From the NCBI GenBank assembly GCA_026388735.1, contig JAPLJG010000109.1:26133-90132 (forward strand): 64,000 bases of DNA, read 5' to 3'. Positions 46,967-54,702 of the stretch are shown here, piece by piece. The translations under genes and the position numbers were made by a program. The number at the start of each line of letters is the position of its first letter. Position 1 is the stretch's first letter. The notes under the pieces were generated by a model. That model was not told the DNA's origin. It searched no databases and saw nothing but the letters and a program-made list of their open reading frames with translations. The stretch is from Deltaproteobacteria bacterium (GTDB lineage: Bacteria; Desulfobacterota; Desulfobulbia; Desulfobulbales; Desulfurivibrionaceae).

Positions 46967-47006
46967 GGCGTGGGGCAGAACAGGTTTCCCTGTTCTGCCC
47001 CACGCC
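46967..47006 (-). terminator. Perfect 18-bp hairpin between TIGR02186 and paralogue D
   Basis: GGCGTGGGGCAGAACAGG and its exact reverse complement enclose a four-base loop. On the minus strand a T-rich tail (TTCTTTCTTTTC) follows, so it can terminate transcripts of the upstream TSUP operon. It lies only 27 bases before the start codon of paralogue D, so it may act as an attenuator rather than a full stop. Confidence 0.75.
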
Positions 47007-47029
47007 TCGGAAAAAAGCGGGGAAATAAA

Positions 47030-47824
47030 TCAGTGGCTGCCGCCACCTTTTTTGAAGATGGCACCCACGGCCAAGCCCGCGAGCAAGGCGATGACTACCG
47101 CCATTATGCCATACAATCCAGCCTGATCAAAGGCCATTTTTGACAGGGCCGCAACCATCCCGGTACTCTTGACCTCAAGATGGGTCGAGGCACGATCAAC
47201 CACCTTGCCATCCCTGACCGCAAGCACATCCACGGTGTAGATGCCAGGAGGTGCCTGATACGGCCAGGCAACGTCCACTTTGTACGTGTTACCAGCCTCG
47301 CCATGCGTCCGGACAACGGTCCCTTCCTGCATGTCGTAAACATTTTCCTGTTTCTTGAACTTAAGATATTCGTCGAACCATTTTCCGTCCGCAGGATTCC
47401 CGGCGCTGTCTTCAATCCGGATGTGTCCACGCAGGGCGTCAAAGCCAAGCAGATTCTTGTTGAGTTCTGCCGCGTCCAGTATCCGACTCAAGTCGGCAGT
47501 GCTGTGCAACAAATACACACGGGGCGCATCCTTGAACTCAAGGGAGCCTTTTTTCATCCAGACCAAACCACCGACCTTTTCCTTGTACTTAAGAGCAGTA
47601 TCAACCGGTTCGCTGGTGATGGTGACAACCAGATCATCGGTGCTCGCGCTCTGACCGGTGATGGAGAGCTGGGCTCCATGATAGGTGAAGGTTATGGGAA
47701 TATTGTCCGGGGTGACCGAGCAGGTAAGTGCTTGGGCCGCAGGGACAGGCAGGATGGCAAGGCCAAGCAGAACAAAGGCCGCCACGGCAAGATACCGGGG
47801 AGAATTCATAAGGGTGCGTTTCAT
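47030..47824 (-). CDS. TIGR02186-family periplasmic protein with C-terminal membrane anchor
   Basis: About 264 aa. Signal peptide MKRTLMNSPRYLAVAAF...VPAAQA, then LTCSVTPDNIPITFTYHGA typical of TIGR02186 (PF09608), beta-rich periplasmic body, and a C-terminal membrane helix (LYGIMAVVIALLAGLAVGAIF). Start at 47824 because GGGAGG lies eight bases upstream; an earlier ATG at 47842 has no such site. The gene begins one base after the TSUP stop. The TIGR02186 plus TSUP pairing recurs in proteobacteria; the joint function is unknown, perhaps sulfur-anion or metal export. Confidence 0.82.
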   Translation of the reverse strand: MKRTLMNSPRYLAVAAFVLLGLAILPVPAAQALTCSVTPDNIPITFTYHGAQLSITGQSASTDDLVVTITSEPVDTALKYKEKVGGLVWMKKGSLEFKDAPRVYLLHSTADLSRILDAAELNKNLLGFDALRGHIRIEDSAGNPADGKWFDEYLKFKKQENVYDMQEGTVVRTHGEAGNTYKVDVAWPYQAPPGIYTVDVLAVRDGKVVDRASTHLEVKSTGMVAALSKMAFDQAGLYGIMAVVIALLAGLAVGAIFKKGGGSH

Positions 47825-47825
47825 C

Positions 47826-48755
47826 TTAGTGGCCTCCCGCATAGGAAAGAAGAATGGAAGGCTCCATCACCAGCTCAAGAACAATCTTGACGGTAACCGC
47901 AAGTACGATGATGGAAAGCAGAATTTTCAGCTGGTCGCCATGGAGCTTGCGCCCCAGAACGGTACCGATCTGCGCGCCAAACACCGAACCAATCAGGAGA
48001 AGCAAGGCCAGCATGAAATCAACGGTATGGTTGGAGTAGGCTTGGAGATAGGTAACCTCGATGCAGGTGAAGAGGATCTGAAAGAGGCTGGTGCCAACCA
48101 CGACATGCATGGGCATCCGCAGCATGTAGATCATCACCGGCACCATGAGAAAACCGCCGCCGACCCCCATGATTGCGGCAAGGACCCCGACAAAGGTGCC
48201 AAGGAAAAGCGGAACCAGGGCAGAGTGGGTGACTCCGGATTTCTCGAAGTAGGTCTGCATGGGCAGGGCCGCGAAAAAACCGCCCTTCTTTTGTTTCGGC
48301 GCGGCAGTCGGTGCGGCTGCGGCCGGAGCCTTCTTGCTTTTGTGCATGGCGTTGAGACTTTCAACGAACATAAAGCTGCCGACCAGACCCAGCATGACCA
48401 CATAGGTCATCTTGATAAGGAAATCCGCGCCGCCGGAGGCACGCAGAATCTTGATCACCTGTACCCCCGCCGCTCCGCCGGCAAAACCGCCGATCAGGAG
48501 ATAAAGGCCCATCTTGAAATCCACGTTGCCGAGGCGCCAGTGGGAAATGGTTCCGGAAGCGGAAGCCGCCACGATCTGGTTGGCATCCGTTGCCGCCGCG
48601 ATTGTCGGCGGAATGCCGATCATCATCAGAAGCGGGGTCATGAGAAACCCACCGCCCACACCAAAGAGGCCGGACAACAGGCCGACTCCAAGTCCCAGGC
48701 CCATTACCACCAGATAATTCACGCTGGTGAGGGCTATTGGCAGATACATGTACAT
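47826..48755 (-). CDS. TSUP-family permease (sulfite exporter TauE/SafE-like)
   Basis: A 309-aa membrane protein with eight or so helices in two homologous halves: GLFGVGGGFLMTPLLM near the N-terminus and AIMGVGGGFLMVPVMIY in the C-terminal half. A central Ala/Pro/Lys-rich loop (KSKKAPAAAAPTAAPKQKK) joins them. TSUP proteins move sulfite, sulfoacetate or other sulfur or organic anions; the substrate here is unknown. Strong ribosome-binding site (AAGGAGGAGCACG). It forms an operon with the USP-like gene and TIGR02186. Confidence 0.88.
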   Translation of the reverse strand: MYMYLPIALTSVNYLVVMGLGLGVGLLSGLFGVGGGFLMTPLLMMIGIPPTIAAATDANQIVAASASGTISHWRLGNVDFKMGLYLLIGGFAGGAAGVQVIKILRASGGADFLIKMTYVVMLGLVGSFMFVESLNAMHKSKKAPAAAAPTAAPKQKKGGFFAALPMQTYFEKSGVTHSALVPLFLGTFVGVLAAIMGVGGGFLMVPVMIYMLRMPMHVVVGTSLFQILFTCIEVTYLQAYSNHTVDFMLALLLLIGSVFGAQIGTVLGRKLHGDQLKILLSIIVLAVTVKIVLELVMEPSILLSYAGGH

Positions 48756-48767
48756 CGTGCTCCTCCT

Positions 48768-49325
48768 TTACTCTTTCTTGTTGTGTTGCAATACTGTTGA
48801 GAAAATGTCGTTCCTTTCACAGTCCGCCAGGGAAAATTCCCCCGGTTTCGAAGATTCAGGCCCGGCTGTTAACTTTGGAATAGCGCGTTCAAGGGTTGAT
48901 GCGTCCCATGGAGTCATGATAACAGACCACAGGTCAGGCAGATACCAATTTTCACTGGACTGAAGCTGCTTGCGGAGCAGGTTTACCCAGACGGTTTTGC
49001 GCTCGAACCCTTTCCGGTCATTAACCCCAAGCACCAGACAGAATATCCGGTGCGCGCACAGAAAGCGGATCAGGGGTTCACCCGTCAACCTTTCCAGAAT
49101 ATGCGTATGAACTTTTACCCCTTCCTGGTTGCCAAGCCTGGTTGCCAGAGAAACAAATTGTTCCTGTGTCTCTCTAGCCGCCGATCTCTTTCTCTCACCC
49201 TTCTGATCAGCCTTGCAAACGGTATGCAGAATTCCGGTAGTTCGCCGGGCAAGTGCAACGGCATGGATGGTGGCGGAAAGATCAACGCTGGCGCCAGTCA
49301 GGAGGAGTGCGATACCAGCTTCCAT
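48768..49325 (-). CDS. USP-like (universal stress protein-type) protein
   Basis: A 185-aa soluble protein. It begins GIALLLTGASVDLSATIHAVALARRTTG, the pattern of a USP or Rossmann-like alpha/beta fold, with a second half around LIRFLCAHRIFCLVLGVNDRKG and LPDLWSVIMTPWD. The classical USP ATP motif G-2x-G-9x-G(S/T) is not clear, so nucleotide binding is doubtful. Ribosome-binding site GAGGAGCG. It is the first gene behind the sigma-54 promoter at 49372-49387, followed 12 bases later by the TSUP permease. Confidence 0.68.
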   Translation of the reverse strand: MEAGIALLLTGASVDLSATIHAVALARRTTGILHTVCKADQKGERKRSAARETQEQFVSLATRLGNQEGVKVHTHILERLTGEPLIRFLCAHRIFCLVLGVNDRKGFERKTVWVNLLRKQLQSSENWYLPDLWSVIMTPWDASTLERAIPKLTAGPESSKPGEFSLADCERNDIFSTVLQHNKKE

Positions 49326-49371
49326 GGACGCTCCTCAGATGCCTTGTTCGGCAATCATTGCCGGAGCGTAA

Positions 49372-49387
49372 AGCATTTAGCGTGCCA
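49372..49387 (-). promoter_or_regulatory. Sigma-54 promoter of the USP-TSUP-TIGR02186 operon
   Basis: On the minus strand TGGCACGCTAAATGCT matches TGGCAC-N5-TTGCT with one mismatch and exact GG-N10-GC spacing. The predicted start near 49361 leaves about 36 bases of leader before the ATG at 49325. An NtrC-type activator is encoded just upstream. Confidence 0.75.
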
Positions 49388-49453
49388 CTAAACCTATCTT
49401 GCTGTTTACAGGTTATTTTAACTGATTTACCGGAACAACGGCGATGACTTGGA

Positions 49454-49540
49454 TGTTCATTATTGAAACAACATTTTTGCAACCAACTGTAATTCAATGG
49501 TTTTTAACAGTTGAAACAACTGTTCACCATTGAAACAACA
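49454..49540. promoter_or_regulatory. Putative enhancer (UAS) cluster for the NtrC-type activator
   Basis: Three TTGAAACAAC cores lie 90-180 bases upstream of the predicted start. A perfect 19-bp palindrome, AACAGTTGAAACAACTGTT, is at 49506-49524. Two 20-bp copies beginning TGTTCA and ending ATTGAAACAACA lie at 49454-49473 and 49521-49540 and differ at only two positions. Repeated dyads at this distance from a sigma-54 promoter are the expected binding sites of an NtrC-type activator. Confidence 0.65.
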
Positions 49541-49579
49541 CCACTGCGGAGTCAGAAAAAACAGGGAGGAAGGAGATGA

Positions 49580-50944
49580 CTACTTCTCGGAAAACAAATT
49601 AAGTTCCTTGAGGCGCCGCCATAAGGTGGTGCGGGAGATGCCGAGCAACCGGGCGGTCTCTGTCTGGTTGAAACCGGTGCGGCGATACACCTCGGTTATG
49701 TGTTCCTGTTCCAAGACCTTCAGGTGGCTGGCGTTTTTTTCCGGAACAGGGGGCTGGATTTCCGCAAAGAAAATATCCGGGGGAAGATCAGTGCCCGTGA
49801 GCACCGGCTCACGGGAAAGAGCAACCGCCCGCTCCACGATATTTTGCAGCTCCCGGACATTGCCGGGGAAGGTATACGAAGAAAGCGCCGCCAGAAAATC
49901 CGCCCCGATTTCCGGGACGGGCTTACCGAACTGTGTGGCAATGAGGGTAACAAAATGCTCCACGAGCAGCGGAATATCTTCCTGCCGCTTGCGTAGCGGC
50001 GGGATATCGATCATCACCACCTTCAAACGGTAGAAAAGATCCTGACGAAACTCGCCTGCGGCGATCATCTTCTCGATATCCCGGTTGGTTGCAGCAATGA
50101 GCCGCACATTGATGCTGACCGGGGCGACTCCGCCCACCCGAAGCAAGGTCCGCTCTTGAATAACCCGCAGCAGCTTGATCTGCATGGGGATGGGCATCTC
50201 GCCAACCTCATCAAGAAAGACGGTACCGCCGTTGGCCGCCTCAAGCAACCCCAACTTGGTACTCACCGCGCCGGTAAAGGCGCCTTTTTCATGGCCAAAG
50301 AGCTCGTTGGCCACCAGCTCTTCACTGAATGCCCCACAATTAAAGGGAATAAAAGGGTGCTGGCCGCGACCGCTGGTGCTGTGAAGGGCCTTGGCCACCA
50401 GCTCTTTGCCGGTGCCGCTTTCCCCCTGGATAAGCACGTTACAGTTAAGCGGCGCGATCTGACGGATGGTTTTAAAAATCTCTTGCATAGTCGGGGAGTT
50501 CCCGATGATCCCGGCAAAACGATCGACAGGGCCTGGGTCCGCAAGTTCAGTGGCGGATTTGCCGGAATCACGCAAGGCGTCGCTGATGGTGTTGCGCAAT
50601 TCCTCAAGCTTAAACGGCTTGGCCAGGTAGTGGAAGGCCCCGGCCTTCATGGCCTGGACCGCATGGTCAACAGCCGCGTAACCGGTCATCAGGATGACCT
50701 TTGTCTGGGGGGCCAGCATGGTGACCCGCTGGAGAATTTCCATGCCGTCCGCGTCGGTAAGCCGGACATCTGTGACCAACACCTCGGGCGGATGTTCGCT
50801 AATCCTGACCATTGCCTCACCGGCGGAAATAAAACCTTCCACCTCGTAGCCGTCCTTGGCCAGGGCCTGAACAAGGCGACGGACCGTGACGATTTCATCA
50901 TCAAGGATATAGACGCGGGGCTTTGGCGAGGCGTTATCTGACAT
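49580..50944 (-). CDS. NtrC-family sigma-54-dependent response regulator
   Basis: About 454 aa from MSDNASPKPRVYILDDE. Receiver with phospho-Asp in VLVTDVRLTDADG (about 59); AAA+ domain with GESGTGKELVAKAL, GAFTGAVSTKLG (sigma-54 contact) and the arginine-finger region; Fis-type HTH at the C-terminus (NQTETARLLGISRTTLWRRLKEL). The enhancer-like palindromes and the sigma-54 promoter lie immediately downstream of its stop, in front of the USP-TSUP operon, so that operon is its probable target. No kinase is adjacent; one of the nearby orphan or operon kinases may serve it. Confidence 0.93.
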   Translation of the reverse strand: MSDNASPKPRVYILDDEIVTVRRLVQALAKDGYEVEGFISAGEAMVRISEHPPEVLVTDVRLTDADGMEILQRVTMLAPQTKVILMTGYAAVDHAVQAMKAGAFHYLAKPFKLEELRNTISDALRDSGKSATELADPGPVDRFAGIIGNSPTMQEIFKTIRQIAPLNCNVLIQGESGTGKELVAKALHSTSGRGQHPFIPFNCGAFSEELVANELFGHEKGAFTGAVSTKLGLLEAANGGTVFLDEVGEMPIPMQIKLLRVIQERTLLRVGGVAPVSINVRLIAATNRDIEKMIAAGEFRQDLFYRLKVVMIDIPPLRKRQEDIPLLVEHFVTLIATQFGKPVPEIGADFLAALSSYTFPGNVRELQNIVERAVALSREPVLTGTDLPPDIFFAEIQPPVPEKNASHLKVLEQEHITEVYRRTGFNQTETARLLGISRTTLWRRLKELNLFSEK

Positions 50945-51360
50945 GGCAAAGATATTCCGAAAAAAAGTTGGAGCCGAGGCTGCGGGAATCTCTTCCCTGA
51001 AATGACCATGCCAACCTAGCATGCTCCCCTCCACCTTGCAAATCGATTTTTTTCGTAACTGTTCAGCACCACCGCATCTACTTTGTCATCGGCCTGCTTA
51101 TGTGCAATAGCACACTTTGCAGGCCTCTTCCGCGCATCTGCGGCACTGCTGAGCAGTTCTAGTCATGACCCTTAGTTTTTTTTGCCTTAGGCTGGATAGT
51201 TACTTTTTTTCTTCACCGTCAGGGCAACAAACGCACAGCCCTCCCCGAGGCCCGCAGAAAAAGCCTATGGCAACTTTGGAGGTTGACGATCCCTCCGGAA
51301 AGTTTCATATTCCACCATTATGCCTGCGCAATCATAAAAAAAATCGGTCACAGTGAACCT
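50945..51360. other. Intergenic region upstream of the NtrC-type regulator
   Basis: No credible gene. Two short palindromes are present: TGTGC-AATA-GCACA (51101-51114) and CTGCT-G-AGCAG (51146-51156). They may be operators for the minus-strand regulator or the plus-strand small gene. A poly-T run lies near 51174-51182. No clear promoter was recognised. Confidence 0.45.
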
Positions 51361-51588
51361 ATGCCTCCTGCCAACCAATCGAACAACCCCGCCGCAACCG
51401 ATTACCCGGAACTTCGTCTTGTCTGCCTCTTCTGCAGGGGCGAAGCAGTCCTGTCCGGACGCTGACACAACGCCACAGTGCTCTGCACGGCGTGCGGAAT
51501 GGAATCTTCGGCAAAACTTTATCGGGAGCAGATCGAGCGCTGGCAAGAGGGTGTCTGCAGCTGCCTGGACCACAGAGGGAAGCCATAA
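51361..51588 (+). CDS. Small zinc-ribbon protein interrupted by an in-frame UGA
   Basis: From the ATG at 51361 the frame encodes 34 residues ending CLFCRGEAVLSGR, then TGA at 51463-51465, then 40 further residues in the same frame (HNATVLCTACGMESSAKLYRE...) to TAA at 51588. The two halves together make a CxxC...CxxCG zinc ribbon of 75 codons. So the UGA is either a nonsense mutation (possibly of a Trp codon), a selenocysteine codon, or a read-through site. A hairpin ACGCC-ACA-GTGC-TCT-GCAC-GGCGT follows 5 bases after the UGA but lacks the typical loop G of bacterial SECIS elements. The ribosome-binding site is weak. Confidence 0.45.
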
Positions 51589-51668
51589 CCGGGGCAAACG
51601 CCCGGCAAGAAGATCGGGAGAACTAAATTTAAAATAAGAAGAGGCGAGGCAGGACTCGGCGGGGGATG

Positions 51669-51887
51669 TCAGATTTTATAACGCTGATAAATTTCCAGTC
51701 TTATTGGGCAATCACAGGTGTGCAAACTGCCGTATTTTTTCTTGTAAGAGCACTCTTCATCGCCGTGGCCGACAAAATAAAAATTGTCCCCATCGATGGG
51801 AAAAGCCGGTCGGCAATAGGTATGGTCCTCGCGGCAGGCATAGGCCCTTTTGCACAGCGGGGCCAGGGATTTATTTTTGTCAGTCAT
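51669..51887 (-). CDS. Small Cys-rich protein of unknown function
   Basis: 72 aa from the ATG at 51887 (GCAGGAAAAG upstream). Six cysteines: 12, 18, 25, 46, 58 and 60, in the order LCKRAYAC, TYC, EEC, TCDC, with RLEIYQRY at the end. The spacing suggests metal or iron-sulfur binding, but no named family comes to mind. It lies downstream of the receiver gene at 51982 on the same strand, separated by about 95 bases. Confidence 0.65.
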   Translation of the reverse strand: MTDKNKSLAPLCKRAYACREDHTYCRPAFPIDGDNFYFVGHGDEECSYKKKYGSLHTCDCPIRLEIYQRYKI

Positions 51888-51981
51888 TGTACTTTTCCTG
51901 CCACTCGGGCTATAAAGCATGAACCCTATCATATAGCAGGCATACAACACAATACGGAAAAAATACGGAACTGCGCGCGAC

Positions 51982-52593
51982 CTATCCCTTGCTGGCAGGA
52001 GTAAAAGTTTCCATATCCTGCATAAATTTCTCGTAACAATTCGGACAATAGCCATGCGACAGCCGCAACCCTCCCGCTCTGCGCATATATTCATCAATAC
52101 TCATCCAATCCCCGTTACCAGGCTCCTGCCCTTTGTCGTTTCTAATTTTTTTACATACCGAGCAGATGGAGAGAATATCTTCATAGACCTTCAGCCGTTT
52201 TTTTAGCTCCTGTTTTTCAAGACAGTTCCTGAGACGCAAGGCCAGATCCTCATAGGCATAGGGCTTGAGCAGATAGTCATCAGCGCCGTTGCGCAAGGCC
52301 TCAATGGCGGAAGAGATGTCCCCAAATCCGGTGAGGATGATCACCCCGATCTCCGGGCTCCTCGCCTTTGCCCCCTTAAGGACTTCTATTCCCGAAATCC
52401 CTTCCATACGCAGGTCTGTTAGCACCAGATCGTAATAATGCTCCTGCAAGACGGCAAGCGCGGTTTCCCCATCGGCAACAGCGGTGGCGCTATACCCTAT
52501 TTCCTCGATATCCCGACGCAGGGTCCGCCGAATGAGCTCTTCATCATCGACCAAGAGTATACTTTTGCGCCATTGACCCGCTTCTGCCATCAT
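51982..52593 (-). CDS. Response regulator with C-terminal Cys-containing module
   Basis: A 203-aa protein with receiver domain about 8-125 (LLVDDEELIRRT, phospho-Asp in LVLTDLRMEGISG, ILTGFG, LLKPYAYEDL), then a linker helix and a short module ICSVCKKIRND...WMSIDEYMRR...SHGYCPNCYEKF. The CxxCK...W..I..Y...SHG.CP.C pattern is common at the end of bacterial sensory proteins and probably binds a metal. The ATG at 52593 overlaps the kinase stop by four bases, so kinase and receiver are coupled. Confidence 0.87.
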   Translation of the reverse strand: MMAEAGQWRKSILLVDDEELIRRTLRRDIEEIGYSATAVADGETALAVLQEHYYDLVLTDLRMEGISGIEVLKGAKARSPEIGVIILTGFGDISSAIEALRNGADDYLLKPYAYEDLALRLRNCLEKQELKKRLKVYEDILSICSVCKKIRNDKGQEPGNGDWMSIDEYMRRAGGLRLSHGYCPNCYEKFMQDMETFTPASKG

Positions 52594-54583
52594 GTCCGTC
52601 CCTCCACCGGCAAAAGAACCGTAAAGGTGGAGCCGATGCCGGGTGTGCTCTCAAACTCGATTGTTCCACCATGCCTGGTCACGATGCCGTAGCTTACCGA
52701 TAGGCCAAGGCCTGTGCCCTTGGCCGCTGACTTTGTGGAAAAAAACGGCTCAAAAATCCTTTCCTTATTCTCCGGCACAATCCCATAACCACTGTCTTGA
52801 AACTGCACCGCAACATATCCCTGCCTCACCTCTGTCCGCACGGTTATTGTGCCAGTTTCTGCGGTAATAGCCTCCTCGGCGTTGGTGAGAAGATTGAGAA
52901 AAACCTGTTTAATCTGATCCTCCACCGCCTGTATCCCTGGCAACGACGGAGCAAATTCCTTGACCAGGGAAATCCTCTTGTTTTTTAAATTCTTTCGGCA
53001 GAGCAGCAGAATATCCTCCAGGGCAGCATGCACATCCACCAAGGTCTCTTTTCCGCTGGTCGGACGATTAAAGCTCTGTAGATCCTTGGTCAGCCTAGCA
53101 ATCCGCCCGCATTCCCGAATGGCGAGATCGACCATCTGGAGATCCTCGCCCTCGAGCTTGGCCCGCCGTTGCAAACCGTCCAACACATTACGGATGCCGC
53201 AGATCGGATTATTGAATTCATGGGCGATGGAGGCGGCCAGCTTACCCACCGCACTCAACTTCGCCGAATGCAGCAGCTGGCGGTGGACCTTCTCCAGCTC
53301 CGCTGTACGCTGGCTGATCCCTTGTTCCAGCAATTCTCGCACTTCCCGCTCCCGGGCCTCATTGTTCTTCCGTTCCGTGATATCCGTGACGATACTGAGC
53401 TTTGCCCGAATATCCCCCATCCACTTGATGGCCCGATCATGATGTTCATACCATTCATGGGTCACGGTGTTCTGATGTTCCCAAACATACACGTCGCCCA
53501 GACCTCGCTTGGCGGCATTGTCGGCCAGCACCTTTTTATTGCTGCAAAAATTACAGGGACCATCCTGACTGCACTGCATAACCGTCCAGCATATCCGACC
53601 AGTGCCATCCCCAAAAATCTCCCGGGCATGACGATTCATAAAAAGGATCTCATAGCTGGCCATGTTGACCACATAAATAATCACGTCAAGACTGTCGAGC
53701 ACCATGAGCAGCCGCCGGTGCGCCCTGGCCAGACTCTTTTCGACCTTGACCCGCTCGGCGATTTCCGTGTGCAGCTGCCGGTTTGCCGTGGTCAGGCTGT
53801 GGGTCCGTTCCTCAACAAGTTTAGAGAGCTGCTCGCCATGCTCCCGCATCCGCGCTTCATCCTCCTTGCGCTTGGTGATATCGCAAACCAAGGCAAGGAT
53901 GGTGCCACTCTCGTCTTCCGGGATGGAGAGAAAATTGAGCAGCAACCGCTTTTCGCCAAAAAAAATCGCCTCCTCAAAAGGCTTTCAAAAAAATTCGTCC
54001 CCAAAAGTTTCTCTTCGGGTTGGCCGAACAAGGCAATGGCGCTGGCATTCACATAGATGATCTTCTGGGCGCTGGTAAAATGCACCACCCCTTCGGACAT
54101 GTGGTCAAGGACCAACTCAAGATGCCTTTGCGAACGCAACAGCTCCTTGGTGACTTCACGCTGATAGATACCATCAAGCCCAAAAATCCTTGGCTCCCAC
54201 TCGCGCGTTCCCCGTTTGTTGGATTCCGCGATAAGCTCTTGAACATGGAAAAAGATATTTTTGACTGACCCCTTGGCAATGCAGGCATCAGCACCGTAGG
54301 AAAGAAAATCAGTTTCGCCCTCGCTGGCAATGGCGGAAAGGATTACGATAAACACCTCGCGCAGGTGGGGCATACTGCGGACAATGCGGCACAGCTTATC
54401 CCCGCTGATATTGGGCATAACCAGGTCGACAAACATGATATCCGGGACAAACCCCTCAAGAACATCAAGAGCGGAAAGGCCGTCCTTGGCGACGCGCACC
54501 TCATGCCCCTCCTTTTCCAGGAAGCTGGACATAAGCTCAAGGATAAGCGGTTGGTTGTCCACCAACAGAATCTTTTTGGGCAT
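52590..54583 (-). CDS. Receiver-PAS-PAS hybrid histidine kinase, split by an apparent frameshift
   Basis: The frame from the ATG at 54583 gives a receiver (LLVDNQPLILE, phospho-Asp in IMFVDLVMPNISG) and the start of a PAS domain, up to GTNFFE. It then turns into nonsense ending at 53792. In another minus-strand frame the PAS continues as KPFEEAIFFGEKR...CDITKRKEDE, then a coiled coil, a second PAS containing QCSQDGPCNFC, the HisKA box ASIAHEFNNPICGI and an ATPase domain (DSGYGIV, GTGLGLSVSYGIV) to 52590. One base inserted near 53983-53985 restores a single protein of about 664 aa. The downstream half has no good start codon, supporting a single original gene. It is coupled to the receiver gene at 52593. 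Confidence 0.8.
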
Positions 54584-54702
54584 GGGGGCTTCCCTCTCTT
54601 TGACAAACGCTGGAGGTTGGTCTTCCCTTTCTGGAAAAATTAAAGAATGAAGACCTTCTATTATTTATCGCAGATTCCAAATCAAAGTGCAACGCATCTA
54701 GA

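Noticed and set aside
51265-51597. 110-codon minus-strand frame over the zinc-ribbon region
   Set aside because: The plus strand shows paired CxxC motifs in one frame; the minus frame has no pattern.
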